This document shows, one piece after another, positions 44,099-52,940 of a DNA stretch of 64,000 nt; positions within the stretch are counted from its first letter, which is position 1; the number at the start of each line of letters is the position of its first letter. A program made the position numbers and the translations under genes. The stretch is from Coneutiohabitans sp964457925 (GTDB lineage Bacteria > Zhuqueibacterota > Zhuqueibacteria > Zhuqueibacterales > Zhuqueibacteraceae): NCBI GenBank assembly GCA_964457925.1, contig CAYWGH010000007.1, forward strand, positions 1-64,000, given 5' to 3'. The notes beneath the pieces were generated by a model. The model searched no databases and was not told the origin of the DNA. It worked only from the letters and a program-made list of their open reading frames with translations.

Positions 44099-45271
44099 CT
44101 ACTTTTTCGTTGCTGATTGCGGTTTGTCGTTTGCTTTGTCGTGATTACCGTACCGCAAGCGACGGTAGCGTGCCAGCCAGGCATTCAATCGTTTGCTCTC
44201 CGAGGCTTTTTCATAAACGCCTTCAAAAAAAGCCGCGCGTGCAGCGGCAAAACGATCGTGAAAAATTTTGATATGACAGTTGCGTTTGGCCTGGCCGTTC
44301 CATTTGAACTTGTAGGGTTCGTCGCCGCGCGACAGATCAAGCTCGCTCCAGCGGTTTTGAATACAATCTTCAATGGCCATGCCCAGCAGCACGTTGCCGG
44401 CGCTGAACTTGTGAAATTGCGGCGCATGCGCATAAGTGTCGCCGTAATATTTCCCATTGCTCACATAGCCCGCGAGGCCGGCGGCAGGCTGGCCATCGGC
44501 ATAAAGCAGATAAAGGCGATAATCACCGCGATGCGACAGGCGTCGGCAGACTTCTTCTTCAAACTGAAAAACGCTTTCTTCCGCAAAGCGCCCCGCGCCC
44601 TTTTCCTGCTGCCAGCGCGCTTGATAGATCGTCACGAGATCGCGAAAACCGTCAAACACCGCGGACGAATTCGTAAAAATTTTAAACTCTGTTTTGAAGG
44701 TCTTATCCAAAAAACGGCGATCATAACCGACATCTTTGCGCGTGCGCTTGCTTAACGTTTGCAAGAAACTTTCCCAATCCGTGGTCAGCGGAATACTCAC
44801 GCAGATGCGCTGATGTTCCACGCCAAAAAGCGGAAACGCATCGCGGACTTCCTGAAACAGGTATGGAAGATTCGTTGAGTGTTCCGGGACATCCTTCAGC
44901 TCAACCAGGCGCCAGTTCTCATTGCCGCTTTTCAAATACTCCCGGACTTCGCGAAAAAAGAACGACTCGCGCCCGGCAGCGACGACGAAGTCGAGATAGT
45001 CGCCGCGTTTTTGCCCGATGAAACCGAGATGCCGCAACGGAAAGCCATAAAACTTCTTGCGCAGATAAAATGGCGCGATGCCGGCAAGCTTATCGTCTTC
45101 GTGAACCAGCAAAAGGCGCAGGGAATCCGCGTCGCCAAAATTTTTCCACCACGCAAAATTCCATTCCCAGGATTGAAACGGCGTGTGATTGGGATTGCTG
45201 CGATAAAGCGCATCCCAGGCGGATTGCAGGCTTTCGAACTCGGAGGTGGTTGTGACGACGCGTAATGGCAT
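44099..45271 (-). CDS. FemAB/BioF2-like GNAT-family acyltransferase
   Basis: 390 residues. It matches the two-domain GNAT/FemAB-like (BioF2, GNAT_6) type found in exopolysaccharide loci. The pattern FQSWEWNFAWWKNFGD at the N-terminus is typical. The C-terminal half has LAGYVSNGKYYGDTYAHAPQFHKFSAGNVLLGMAIEDC and DLSRGDEPYKFKW. It probably adds an acyl or aminoacyl group to a sugar of the unit. No signal or membrane segment. The assignment is to the fold; the donor is unknown. Confidence 0.8.
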   Translation of the reverse strand: MPLRVVTTTSEFESLQSAWDALYRSNPNHTPFQSWEWNFAWWKNFGDADSLRLLLVHEDDKLAGIAPFYLRKKFYGFPLRHLGFIGQKRGDYLDFVVAAGRESFFFREVREYLKSGNENWRLVELKDVPEHSTNLPYLFQEVRDAFPLFGVEHQRICVSIPLTTDWESFLQTLSKRTRKDVGYDRRFLDKTFKTEFKIFTNSSAVFDGFRDLVTIYQARWQQEKGAGRFAEESVFQFEEEVCRRLSHRGDYRLYLLYADGQPAAGLAGYVSNGKYYGDTYAHAPQFHKFSAGNVLLGMAIEDCIQNRWSELDLSRGDEPYKFKWNGQAKRNCHIKIFHDRFAAARAAFFEGVYEKASESKRLNAWLARYRRLRYGNHDKANDKPQSATKK

Positions 45272-45389
45272 TTTATCGGTTCAGCAAATTATCTAATCAA
45301 AATATTTCAGGGAAACATTTTTCAAATGCGCCACGACTCGAATGCGCAATAAGATTTTTCTGACCTAGCGGACTGTAATAAAGAAAATA

Positions 45390-46205
45390 TCAGGTTGAAA
45401 TCAGTTCCGCGGCGCGATGCGTCGATTCCACCACGGCTTTGATCAACGTGACGCGCAGGCCTCCTTCTTCCAATTTCAATAGGCCGTCGATCGTACAACC
45501 GGCTGGAGTCGTGACCGCGTCTTTGAGCAAGGCCGGATGCGCTTCAGTGTCAAGCACCATCTTGGCGGCACCGTGACACATTTGCGCGGCAAGCTCGGTG
45601 GCGACATTACGCGGCAAGCCGACTTTCACGCCGCCTTCTGCCAGCGATTCCAGCACAACGTAGATGAATGCCGGGCCGCTTGCGCTCAGCGCCGTCACCG
45701 CATCCATATGCTTTTCATCCAGAATCAAGGTGCGGCCAACTGCATCAAAAAGCCGCCGCGCTTGCGCGAGATGTTCTGGCGTGGCATGTTTGCCCGCGCA
45801 CAGCACCGTCATGCCTGCGCCGATAAGACTGGGGGTATTCGGCATTGCACGCACGACCGGAACGTTTGCCTCAAGATGTTTTTCAATGAACGCCGTTGTT
45901 GCGGAAGCGACGATCGAAATCACCAGATGATGCGGTCGAATATGCGGCTTGATCTCGGCAAGCACCTCGCGTATGGCTTGCGGCTTTATGCCAAGCAGAA
46001 CAATCTCTGCTTGTTGCACAGCGGCGATATTGTTTGATGTTGCCGCCACTCCCAAGCGCTTCGCGATCTCCTCGACGCGATCGGCATGCCTGGCCGTTGC
46101 AATAATTTGATCGGCCAGAAACAACCCGGCTTCGCGCAACGCTTTGATAAGCGTGCTGCCCATCTTGCCGGCGCCAAGCACGGCTAACTTTGGATTTCTT
46201 TCCAT
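45390..46205 (-). CDS. proC: Pyrroline-5-carboxylate reductase
   Basis: 271 residues. Reduces 1-pyrroline-5-carboxylate to proline with NAD(P)H. The N-terminal Rossmann motif is LAVLGAGKMGSTLIKAL, and the C-terminal domain contains the ProC signature region DAVTTPAGCTIDGLLKLEEGG. The ORF could start one codon earlier at GTG; ATG at 46205 is preferred. It is a housekeeping gene inside the polysaccharide locus, separated by 93 and 118 bases from its neighbours; possible polysaccharide relevance is discussed as a finding. Confidence 0.93.
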   Translation of the reverse strand: MERNPKLAVLGAGKMGSTLIKALREAGLFLADQIIATARHADRVEEIAKRLGVAATSNNIAAVQQAEIVLLGIKPQAIREVLAEIKPHIRPHHLVISIVASATTAFIEKHLEANVPVVRAMPNTPSLIGAGMTVLCAGKHATPEHLAQARRLFDAVGRTLILDEKHMDAVTALSASGPAFIYVVLESLAEGGVKVGLPRNVATELAAQMCHGAAKMVLDTEAHPALLKDAVTTPAGCTIDGLLKLEEGGLRVTLIKAVVESTHRAAELIST

Positions 46206-46298
46206 CACCTTCCGTCTCCTATCCCTGAGATTTTAGTTTGCAGCGCGACTCTTGTGCTTCATCGTTTGACGTCAAGAATATCACCGGTCGCACACGGT

Positions 46299-47288
46299 TC
46301 AAAACGATTCCTTTGGAATAACCTGAGTCGTTTGCCCGCATTCCACCGGACGGCTTTCCTCAAGCTGATCTTTCGCCAGCAAATACCACACTCCGCCAAG
46401 CAACGCAAGCGCCACGGATTGCGCAAAGATCATCAACGAGAGAGACAAAGCCTGCGCCTGCGCCACGCCTGCTTGCGCAAAGAAAAAGACAAATGCACCT
46501 TCGCGAATGCCAATACCCGCCAGCGAGACCGGCAGCAACGCAATCGTTGTAATCAACGGAATGTAGATGAAATAATGCCAGATTGCCAGTTCAATGCCAA
46601 GCGAACGCCCGACGAGATAAATAATACAAATGCCGAGAATTTGATAGAGCCACGTCAAGGCCAGCAGCTGCAACAGGGCGCGGCGCGATTGGCTGTAGCT
46701 CCGGATGCTCGCGCGAAAACCGGCGAGTTTATCTGCAAGCGAGTTCAAGCCCAAGCGCTGCAGCACCATTTGCAGCAATCCGGCGGCGTTTTTTTGTAGA
46801 ACTATGCTCACCGCAGCAATGAACGCAACCAACCCGGCGAGCACAATCCAGAACAGTCTGGTCTCGTGCAGCGCGCGGCTGACCGGGATGGCAACGATAA
46901 GCGCCAGCAAGAAAATAACGAGAAAGCCGATAACCCGTGTGACAAAGAGCGAACTAACGGCATCAACGCGATGCTTGAGATAACGGCCCAGACGGTACGC
47001 TCGAATCACATCCATGGCCACGCTCGTGGGGAGAAATGTGCCGAAAAAGCTGCCGACGCAATGCACCTCGAGCGTTTTGAGGAACGGCGGCGCGCTTTGA
47101 TTAGTTGCCAGCAGAATTTGCCAGCAATACGTCACGAGCACTTGTTGCGCAAGAAATAGCGCAAATGCAGCCAGCCAGAGTTTGAGGTTGGTTGCAGCAA
47201 ACGCTGCAAGAATTTGTTGCAGATCAACCTTCCAAAGCAACACCGCCATGAGCGCAAGGCTGAAGGCTGCTTTCATCCACAGTTTCAT
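46299..47288 (-). CDS. UPF0104/AglD-type membrane protein (LPG synthase TM-like)
   Basis: 329 residues with about 8 hydrophobic helices. The ATG at 47288 (MKLWMKAAFSLALMAVLLW) was chosen over an upstream TTG. Elements such as HCVGSFFGTFLPTSVAMDVIRAYRLGR and PVSLAGIGIREGAFVFFF are the conserved loops of the YbhN/AglD/MprF-transmembrane family. Members are flippase- or glycosyltransferase-like and occur in polysaccharide and lipid loci. The role here is not deduced. It lies 36 bases downstream of the asparagine-synthetase-like gene. Confidence 0.85.
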   Translation of the reverse strand: MKLWMKAAFSLALMAVLLWKVDLQQILAAFAATNLKLWLAAFALFLAQQVLVTYCWQILLATNQSAPPFLKTLEVHCVGSFFGTFLPTSVAMDVIRAYRLGRYLKHRVDAVSSLFVTRVIGFLVIFLLALIVAIPVSRALHETRLFWIVLAGLVAFIAAVSIVLQKNAAGLLQMVLQRLGLNSLADKLAGFRASIRSYSQSRRALLQLLALTWLYQILGICIIYLVGRSLGIELAIWHYFIYIPLITTIALLPVSLAGIGIREGAFVFFFAQAGVAQAQALSLSLMIFAQSVALALLGGVWYLLAKDQLEESRPVECGQTTQVIPKESF

Positions 47289-47324
47289 GAATTCTTGTTT
47301 CGGCCCGGATATTCCGTTCAAACG

Positions 47325-49235
47325 TTACGGTTCATCCACATGCGAGCGGCACCACAGCTCGAACATCATCAACCCCCACAACCGGTGCGAATGATTATGG
47401 GCTTTACTTTTGTGTTCGGAAATCAGTTGCCGGACGTATTGATGATTGAACAAGCCGCGCTGTTTAATCACCTCCGGCGAAAGATACTCCTCGAACAGGT
47501 TTTGCACGGGCGCATCTTCGCGCATCCAATTTTTCATGGGCACGCTGTGGCCGAGCTTGTCCTTGCGATAAACGATTTCATCGGGCAGCTCGCCGGCCAT
47601 GATTTTGTGCAACAAGACCTTGGTTTCTCCGCCTTTGCCGATTTTCAACGCGCTGGGAATGCGCGCGGTATAATCAACCAAGCGATAATCCAGCAGCGGC
47701 ACGCGGCCTTCGACGCCGAACGAGCGAATCAATTCCATGCGACGGAGGTAAAAACCGACGACGGAATAATAATCGCCGTACAAGGTCGAGCTTAACTCGT
47801 CGCGACCGTCAGCCTCGGCATAGATTTCCAGCAACTCCGCAAACGGATTGAAGCCATTCACATGCGCCAATGCTTCCGGAATGAACAGCCGGCGCAATTC
47901 TTCATTGGTGTAATAAATGCGCCAGCGATTGCTGTGCAGCGAAGCCGGGAAAGCCGTGCTGTAGGAAAAACGTTTTGCCTTTACCACCAGGCTTTTTTTG
48001 GAGTCGGTATCCGGCAGCCACTGCAAGGTTTTGGTGAGCGGCTGGCGGATGAATCCCGGAATCTTGTCAAAGGTTTTGGCGGCGCGATCGGCCAGATAAA
48101 CCGGATGGCCGCCGAATAATTCATCGCCGCCGTCGCCGGTCAAGACATAGTCGGCGAATTCTTTAACTTTCGAACCGAGCAGCAACGAAGCGATTTCGAT
48201 GCCAATATCCGAAAACGGTTCTTGCGCCGATTGCGCCACGCGCGCAAGCTGCTGCGCCGCATCGCCGGCGGTGTATTCAACTTGATGATGTCGCGTGTCG
48301 TAACGTTCGGACATCACTCGCGCATAATGCGATTCATCGAACGTTTTGCCGTGACAGCGAAAGGAAAACGTATGAATCGGCTGTTGCAGCGCGCCGCGCA
48401 TAAAATGGACCACCGAGCTGGAATCCATGCCGCCGCTGAGAAACGCACCCGCCCGATAGCCGCTGTGGAGGCGGAGGCGAACAGCGTCGCGCATCAATTC
48501 GAGCAGCTCAGTTTTGTACGTCGCATCATCTTTATTGAACGGGTCGGCAAACGAAGGCCGCCAGTACTGCTCGATGCTCATTTTGCCGCGTTCTATCTTG
48601 ATAAAAAATCCCGGACGCAGCGTGCTGATTCCGGCAAAAATCGTTTCATACCCGGGATTATAATTGAACAATAGATAACGTTGTACCACGCCGAAGTTAA
48701 GCCGGCGGCCGATCTGCGGAATACGCGTGAGCCGCTGCAACTCGCTCGAGAAGTAAAGCACGCCCTGCTGGCGGCTGTAATAAACCGGCTCGACGCCGAG
48801 ATGATCACGTATGAGATAAAACCGCTGCGCCGGCGCATCGTACAGCGCAATCACAAAACTGCCGTTGATCTGGCGGCAGAATTTTTCACCGAGTTTGTAA
48901 TAAAGCTGCAAAAGGATGGCGGCATTGTTGGCGGTTGCTTGCAGGCTGGCTTGCGAGAGGTATTGTTTGATCAACTCGGCGCGATTGAAAAGATTGCCGT
49001 GAATCGCGGCAAAGCTGCCTTTGTCATCTTGATATACGGCGAGACTGGCGTCCAACGTCGGAACGCCTGCGGGCATCATAGCAACAGCAGCCTCGTGCGC
49101 GCCCGTGTAAAAACGAATGCTATCCCGCTCGCGATCACATAGAAACGAGTGCAGCAGCGAGTTACGATCTTCGGACACGGCGGAGCTTGCCGTGTCTTTA
49201 TTTGCTGGGTTCTGTCCGATTATGCCGAATATCAT
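47325..49235 (-). CDS. Asparagine-synthetase-family protein with non-catalytic glutaminase domain
   Basis: 636 residues. The C-terminal synthetase domain is intact, with the ATP-pyrophosphatase loop SGGMDSS (267-273) and later TGDGGDELFGGHP. The N-terminal class II amidotransferase domain keeps its fold but not its residues. The expected Cys2 is Ile (MIFGIIG), the HRGPD stretch reads LCDRERD, and NGEIYN reads HGNLFN. Glutamine hydrolysis is therefore unlikely, and ammonia or another nucleophile may be used. It probably adenylates and modifies a carboxylate, such as a uronic acid. A complete homologue is at 56179-58062. Confidence 0.85.
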   Translation of the reverse strand: MIFGIIGQNPANKDTASSAVSEDRNSLLHSFLCDRERDSIRFYTGAHEAAVAMMPAGVPTLDASLAVYQDDKGSFAAIHGNLFNRAELIKQYLSQASLQATANNAAILLQLYYKLGEKFCRQINGSFVIALYDAPAQRFYLIRDHLGVEPVYYSRQQGVLYFSSELQRLTRIPQIGRRLNFGVVQRYLLFNYNPGYETIFAGISTLRPGFFIKIERGKMSIEQYWRPSFADPFNKDDATYKTELLELMRDAVRLRLHSGYRAGAFLSGGMDSSSVVHFMRGALQQPIHTFSFRCHGKTFDESHYARVMSERYDTRHHQVEYTAGDAAQQLARVAQSAQEPFSDIGIEIASLLLGSKVKEFADYVLTGDGGDELFGGHPVYLADRAAKTFDKIPGFIRQPLTKTLQWLPDTDSKKSLVVKAKRFSYSTAFPASLHSNRWRIYYTNEELRRLFIPEALAHVNGFNPFAELLEIYAEADGRDELSSTLYGDYYSVVGFYLRRMELIRSFGVEGRVPLLDYRLVDYTARIPSALKIGKGGETKVLLHKIMAGELPDEIVYRKDKLGHSVPMKNWMREDAPVQNLFEEYLSPEVIKQRGLFNHQYVRQLISEHKSKAHNHSHRLWGLMMFELWCRSHVDEP

Positions 49236-49309
49236 TGTTGACCTATTGTAGCTGCGCCCTGGTTGCAGGGCGCTGTTGTTGAATCAAGTTTAGGGAAAGA
49301 AGGCCACGC

Positions 49310-50623
49310 TCAGTTTTGGTTGAGATTGCGCGTAAATGCCGGGGCATGCGTGTGAAACTTTTGTATTAAAATCTCGCGCAAGCTCTTGCGTCCGTCTCCC
49401 GGCAGGCGAAAAACGTATTGATCTTCCAGGCGCGGCACGTGGAACAAATCCTCGCCGCGGCGGTTGCTCCGGCGCTGCGCGACAATGCCCCAGTAATTGA
49501 CAAAATAGCCGGCTTGTTGTGAGAGCTTCACTGCCAGCTTGCTGCCCATGAACCACGGGTAGCAAAGTTGTGTCACGATTTTGCCCGGCAGCCGTTCTTC
49601 AATCAATTGCTTCGATTGTTTCAAATCCGCCAAAATTGCTTCTTTTTGCTCCACCGGCGTTTCAAAGCGGGTCATGCTGTGCTGTTTTCGGGCATGGCGA
49701 TAAAAGGCAAATAATTCCTTGCGCCAATCACGATGCTCAAAAAATCTCTCGTTGCCATGCTGGGCGACAAAATTCGCGCTGGCTTCGCGCAATGCTTCGT
49801 CATCAAAAAACTGTAAACGGCCTGCCATGCGCGGTTCCGCGCGATAAATCGGGGTTCCAAGCGCTGGCTTGCGGCCAAAATCCAAAACCCCGTGATTGCG
49901 ATAAACCGGCACGTTAATGTTCCCGAAAAAATAGGTTTGAAATCTTGGGTGAAAAAAATCCACCACCTTGTTTTCAATATAAGCCTGATGATGATGCATG
50001 GTGTGTGATTGAAAATCGATCACACCACTGTTATGCATAACGCGAATTTCATGCCACGAGCATAGTGGAAAGCGGGATTGTTCTCGCACAAGCAAATCTT
50101 GTGGAGACGCACGGTGCGCAATGTAATCTTCATAAGTTTTGCTTGCCGGCACATCTTCGGGCGTCAGGCCCGGGATGATAAAGCTGATGGCTCTGAAACC
50201 ATATTTGCGCAGCAACGGAAACGCAACCGTCCACAACGAGGCGCGACCGTCATCGAACGTGAGCACGACGCTGCGTTCGGGAATCGGCTTTTCACCTGCA
50301 AGGCAAGCCCGGAATTCTTCGCCGTCGAGTGTGTGATAGCGATTGGCGGCGAGAAACTGCAATTTTTCTTCAAACGAGACTGGTTCGACGGTGTGAAAAT
50401 GAAAAACTGGAATCTCCGCGCGCAGCGGCTCGGGCCTGGTGGAAAACATAAAATCCGGATAATTGCGCCGTAGCAGCGCAAGAATATCCGGTCCGTTTTT
50501 GCGATAACTCCACTGGAGTTTATTCATCAGGGTTGCGAGCATGCGTTGCGTGCCTATTTTCAGCCTAAAAAATTTCGCTGAGATGTTACCGTACTTTTTA
50601 AGCGTGCCTTCACGAAAAGTCAT
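49310..50623 (-). CDS. Polysaccharide deacetylase (NodB/CE4) with long insertion
   Basis: 437 residues. NodB elements: VVLTFDDGRAS, and SHTMHHHQ as the metal-binding SHxxxH. The CYPWFMGSK element comes about 150 residues later, much farther than in the 12168-12956 protein, leaving an insertion between the metal site and the barrel end. The insertion contains FFHPRFQTYFFGNINVPVY. No signal peptide. Initiation at 50623 is tentative; an internal ATG at 50527 is possible. Substrate: N-acetyl sugars of the local polysaccharide, by context. Confidence 0.78.
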   Translation of the reverse strand: MTFREGTLKKYGNISAKFFRLKIGTQRMLATLMNKLQWSYRKNGPDILALLRRNYPDFMFSTRPEPLRAEIPVFHFHTVEPVSFEEKLQFLAANRYHTLDGEEFRACLAGEKPIPERSVVLTFDDGRASLWTVAFPLLRKYGFRAISFIIPGLTPEDVPASKTYEDYIAHRASPQDLLVREQSRFPLCSWHEIRVMHNSGVIDFQSHTMHHHQAYIENKVVDFFHPRFQTYFFGNINVPVYRNHGVLDFGRKPALGTPIYRAEPRMAGRLQFFDDEALREASANFVAQHGNERFFEHRDWRKELFAFYRHARKQHSMTRFETPVEQKEAILADLKQSKQLIEERLPGKIVTQLCYPWFMGSKLAVKLSQQAGYFVNYWGIVAQRRSNRRGEDLFHVPRLEDQYVFRLPGDGRKSLREILIQKFHTHAPAFTRNLNQN

Positions 50624-50784
50624 TCAGATGAATTTTGTGAACTGTCCGGCGTTCGGGCCAAAACTTCACCAGATCCTTCCAGGATGACAACGCGAGAGAT
50701 TCATAAAATTCAACGTTACTGCGTGCGAGCTGAGAAACCTCGCTAAAACCGGGAGCAGTATTTCGTTGGAAAGCTACACTTTAA

Positions 50785-51918
50785 TCACGCGCTGCCGGTC
50801 AACAGCAATTTCGCGTATAGTTCTTCCAACGCTGCGACATTGCGTTCCACGCTGAAAGCCTGGCTGCGCTCGCGCGCGGCTTTGCTGAATTTTTCCCGCA
50901 GCGCAGCGTCACGCAGCAAGCGCAACCAGCCTTGCGCAAGTGCGGCGCCATCCGCGGGGGGAACCAACAAACCATTCACCTCGTGCTGCACCATTTCTTT
51001 CATACCTCCGACGGCGGTAACAACAACCGGTTTGCCGGCTGCCATGGCCTCCGCCAGAGCAAATGGAAATCCTTCGGTCAACGACGCCATCACGGCGATG
51101 TCAAACGCGGCAAATGCAACCGCGACTTCCGATACAAAGCCGGCGAAATGAAGTTTGCCGGTGAGATTGAGTTTTGCTGCGAGCGCTTCGAGTTCGTCGC
51201 GCAGCGGCCCGTCGCCCGCGATGACAAAACGCGCCTCGGGATATTCTTGCGCGACTTTGCCGGCAGCTTCGATGAAATAGCGGTTGCCTTTTTCCTCGCG
51301 CAGCCGCGTCATGGTGCCGATGACGAGCTGACGGCCGGTGATGCCAAATTTTTCCCGAAAGGCGTTAACCTTGGCGGGATCCGCCGTTTTAAAGTTATTC
51401 AGATTGACGCCGTTCCACACCACGGAGGTTTTGGCCGCCGGCACATGACGTCCGGAAATCAAGAATTCCCGCACGCTTTCACTCACGCCCACCGCCAAAT
51501 CCGTTTTATTGCGCAGCAGCCAATCCATCACGAATTGATGCGGTTGAATTTTCAGGATAGCCCATTCGTGTACCAGCGCGGGAATGCTCACTCGTTTCGC
51601 GGCGAGCCGGCCAAAATTCGCGGCGCTGTAGCCATGAAGATGCAGCAAATCAATATTCTCACGCTTCACCAATTCGGCGATCGCGCCGACGTTGGCAAAC
51701 GAATACTTGCCCTTGTCGATATAAAAAAGCCGGACCCCGTTCTCTTCGAGATGCTTGCTCGCCGCGTCCGGCGGGCGCAGCACGGACGCCATTACTTCAA
51801 AACGGCGGGGGTCGGCATGCTTGAACCACTCGATGAAACAGAGCGCAACGCTGCTCGGGTTGACTCCGTCCATGGAGAGTTTGTCGATCACGTGGAGGAT
51901 GCGATGCTTTCTGCTCAT
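50785..51918 (-). CDS. Glycosyltransferase family 4
   Basis: 377 residues from MSRKHRILHVIDKLSMDG; the 177-base upstream extension is not coding-like. The GT-B donor domain is clear: FREKFGITGRQLVIGTMTRLREEKG, and E-x7-E in EGFPFALAEAMAAGKPV. The N-domain GVNPSSVALCFIEWF substitutes for the GGAE acceptor motif. It would add a sugar in the cytoplasm. It lies 53 bases downstream of the hexapeptide acyltransferase gene. Confidence 0.87.
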   Translation of the reverse strand: MSRKHRILHVIDKLSMDGVNPSSVALCFIEWFKHADPRRFEVMASVLRPPDAASKHLEENGVRLFYIDKGKYSFANVGAIAELVKRENIDLLHLHGYSAANFGRLAAKRVSIPALVHEWAILKIQPHQFVMDWLLRNKTDLAVGVSESVREFLISGRHVPAAKTSVVWNGVNLNNFKTADPAKVNAFREKFGITGRQLVIGTMTRLREEKGNRYFIEAAGKVAQEYPEARFVIAGDGPLRDELEALAAKLNLTGKLHFAGFVSEVAVAFAAFDIAVMASLTEGFPFALAEAMAAGKPVVVTAVGGMKEMVQHEVNGLLVPPADGAALAQGWLRLLRDAALREKFSKAARERSQAFSVERNVAALEELYAKLLLTGSA

Positions 51919-51971
51919 AATCGTCTGCTTACGCTCTGTTTCATCGAAACCGCCAGGAACATGATTATCGA

Positions 51972-52757
51972 TTAGACGGTTTCGACCTTGCCTGACATTT
52001 CGCGGCGATCCTTGACCACTTTTGCGGGCACGCCCACGGCGATTTTCCAATCGGGAATATTCAGGGTGATAACCGCGCCTGCGCCGATGATGCATTCGCG
52101 GCCAATCGTCACGCCGTCAAACACAACGGCGTGCGCGCCCAGCCAGGCATTGTCGCCGACCTCGATGCCTTGACTCGAGCGCTCCTGTTCAATGATGGGA
52201 ATATCAATGCGGTTGAAGGTATGCGTGCCGCCCACGAGATAAACATAAGCTGCCATCAGCACATTCTGGCCGACGCGCACGCGGCTCGCGGAAAAAATCT
52301 CGCTGTTGAAGCCGAGATTGGCGTTATCGCCGATGACGATGTCGCCGTTCTTGCAGCTCAAAATAGTATTGCGCCCCACGAACACACCGTTGCCAATGAA
52401 CAAGCCTTCGTTATCATTTCCCTTGGCATCCAGCACCACATTGTCATCGATGACCACATCATTGCCAATGCGAATTTTACGAGGGTGGCGCAGCACCACG
52501 TTGCTGCCGAAGGTCACATTCCTTCCAACCCTGCCCAACAGCAGCGGATACAGTTTTCCCCGCAAGACCAAACCCAACGCGCCCGGCAACCAGCTCACAA
52601 AAAGCGTGATCAGTTCGTACTTGATCAAATACCAGGTGCTGTTCTCGCCGAGCACGATTTCTTTGTACTTCTGCAGCTTCGATTTCTTCGCGTCAAACAG
52701 CTCCTTCTGAATTTCCACTGTTTCACGGCGCGGTTTCTGATTGAGGTTGTCAGTCAT
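51972..52757 (-). CDS. Left-handed beta-helix acyltransferase (WbbJ/hexapeptide family)
   Basis: 261 residues from MTDNLNQKPRRE; the upstream extension lacks coding features. One hydrophobic segment (about 48-68) precedes a left-handed beta-helix of hexapeptide repeats (about 85-240): NDVVIDDNVVLDA, GNGVFVGRN, GDNANLGFNS, VGDNAWLGAHAVVFDGV, IGAGAVI. The catalytic-type His is in GGTHTF. It acetylates or otherwise acylates a sugar hydroxyl or amine. It is linked to the downstream GT4 gene. Confidence 0.87.
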   Translation of the reverse strand: MTDNLNQKPRRETVEIQKELFDAKKSKLQKYKEIVLGENSTWYLIKYELITLFVSWLPGALGLVLRGKLYPLLLGRVGRNVTFGSNVVLRHPRKIRIGNDVVIDDNVVLDAKGNDNEGLFIGNGVFVGRNTILSCKNGDIVIGDNANLGFNSEIFSASRVRVGQNVLMAAYVYLVGGTHTFNRIDIPIIEQERSSQGIEVGDNAWLGAHAVVFDGVTIGRECIIGAGAVITLNIPDWKIAVGVPAKVVKDRREMSGKVETV

Positions 52758-52940
52758 GATGATTTCATGAAAAAATTTATGCTCAAATTCTAAGCCGCCG
52801 GCGCCTGCTTGAAGCAAGGCGCCAACGCAACAGCAGCCGAGCCTGTTAGCCGAGCCTGGCAAATCAAAAAGAAAAACAAAAATTCGGGCGCCAACAGATA
52901 CTATTACAATCAACAATATCCAGAGGCGTAATCGTGCAAC

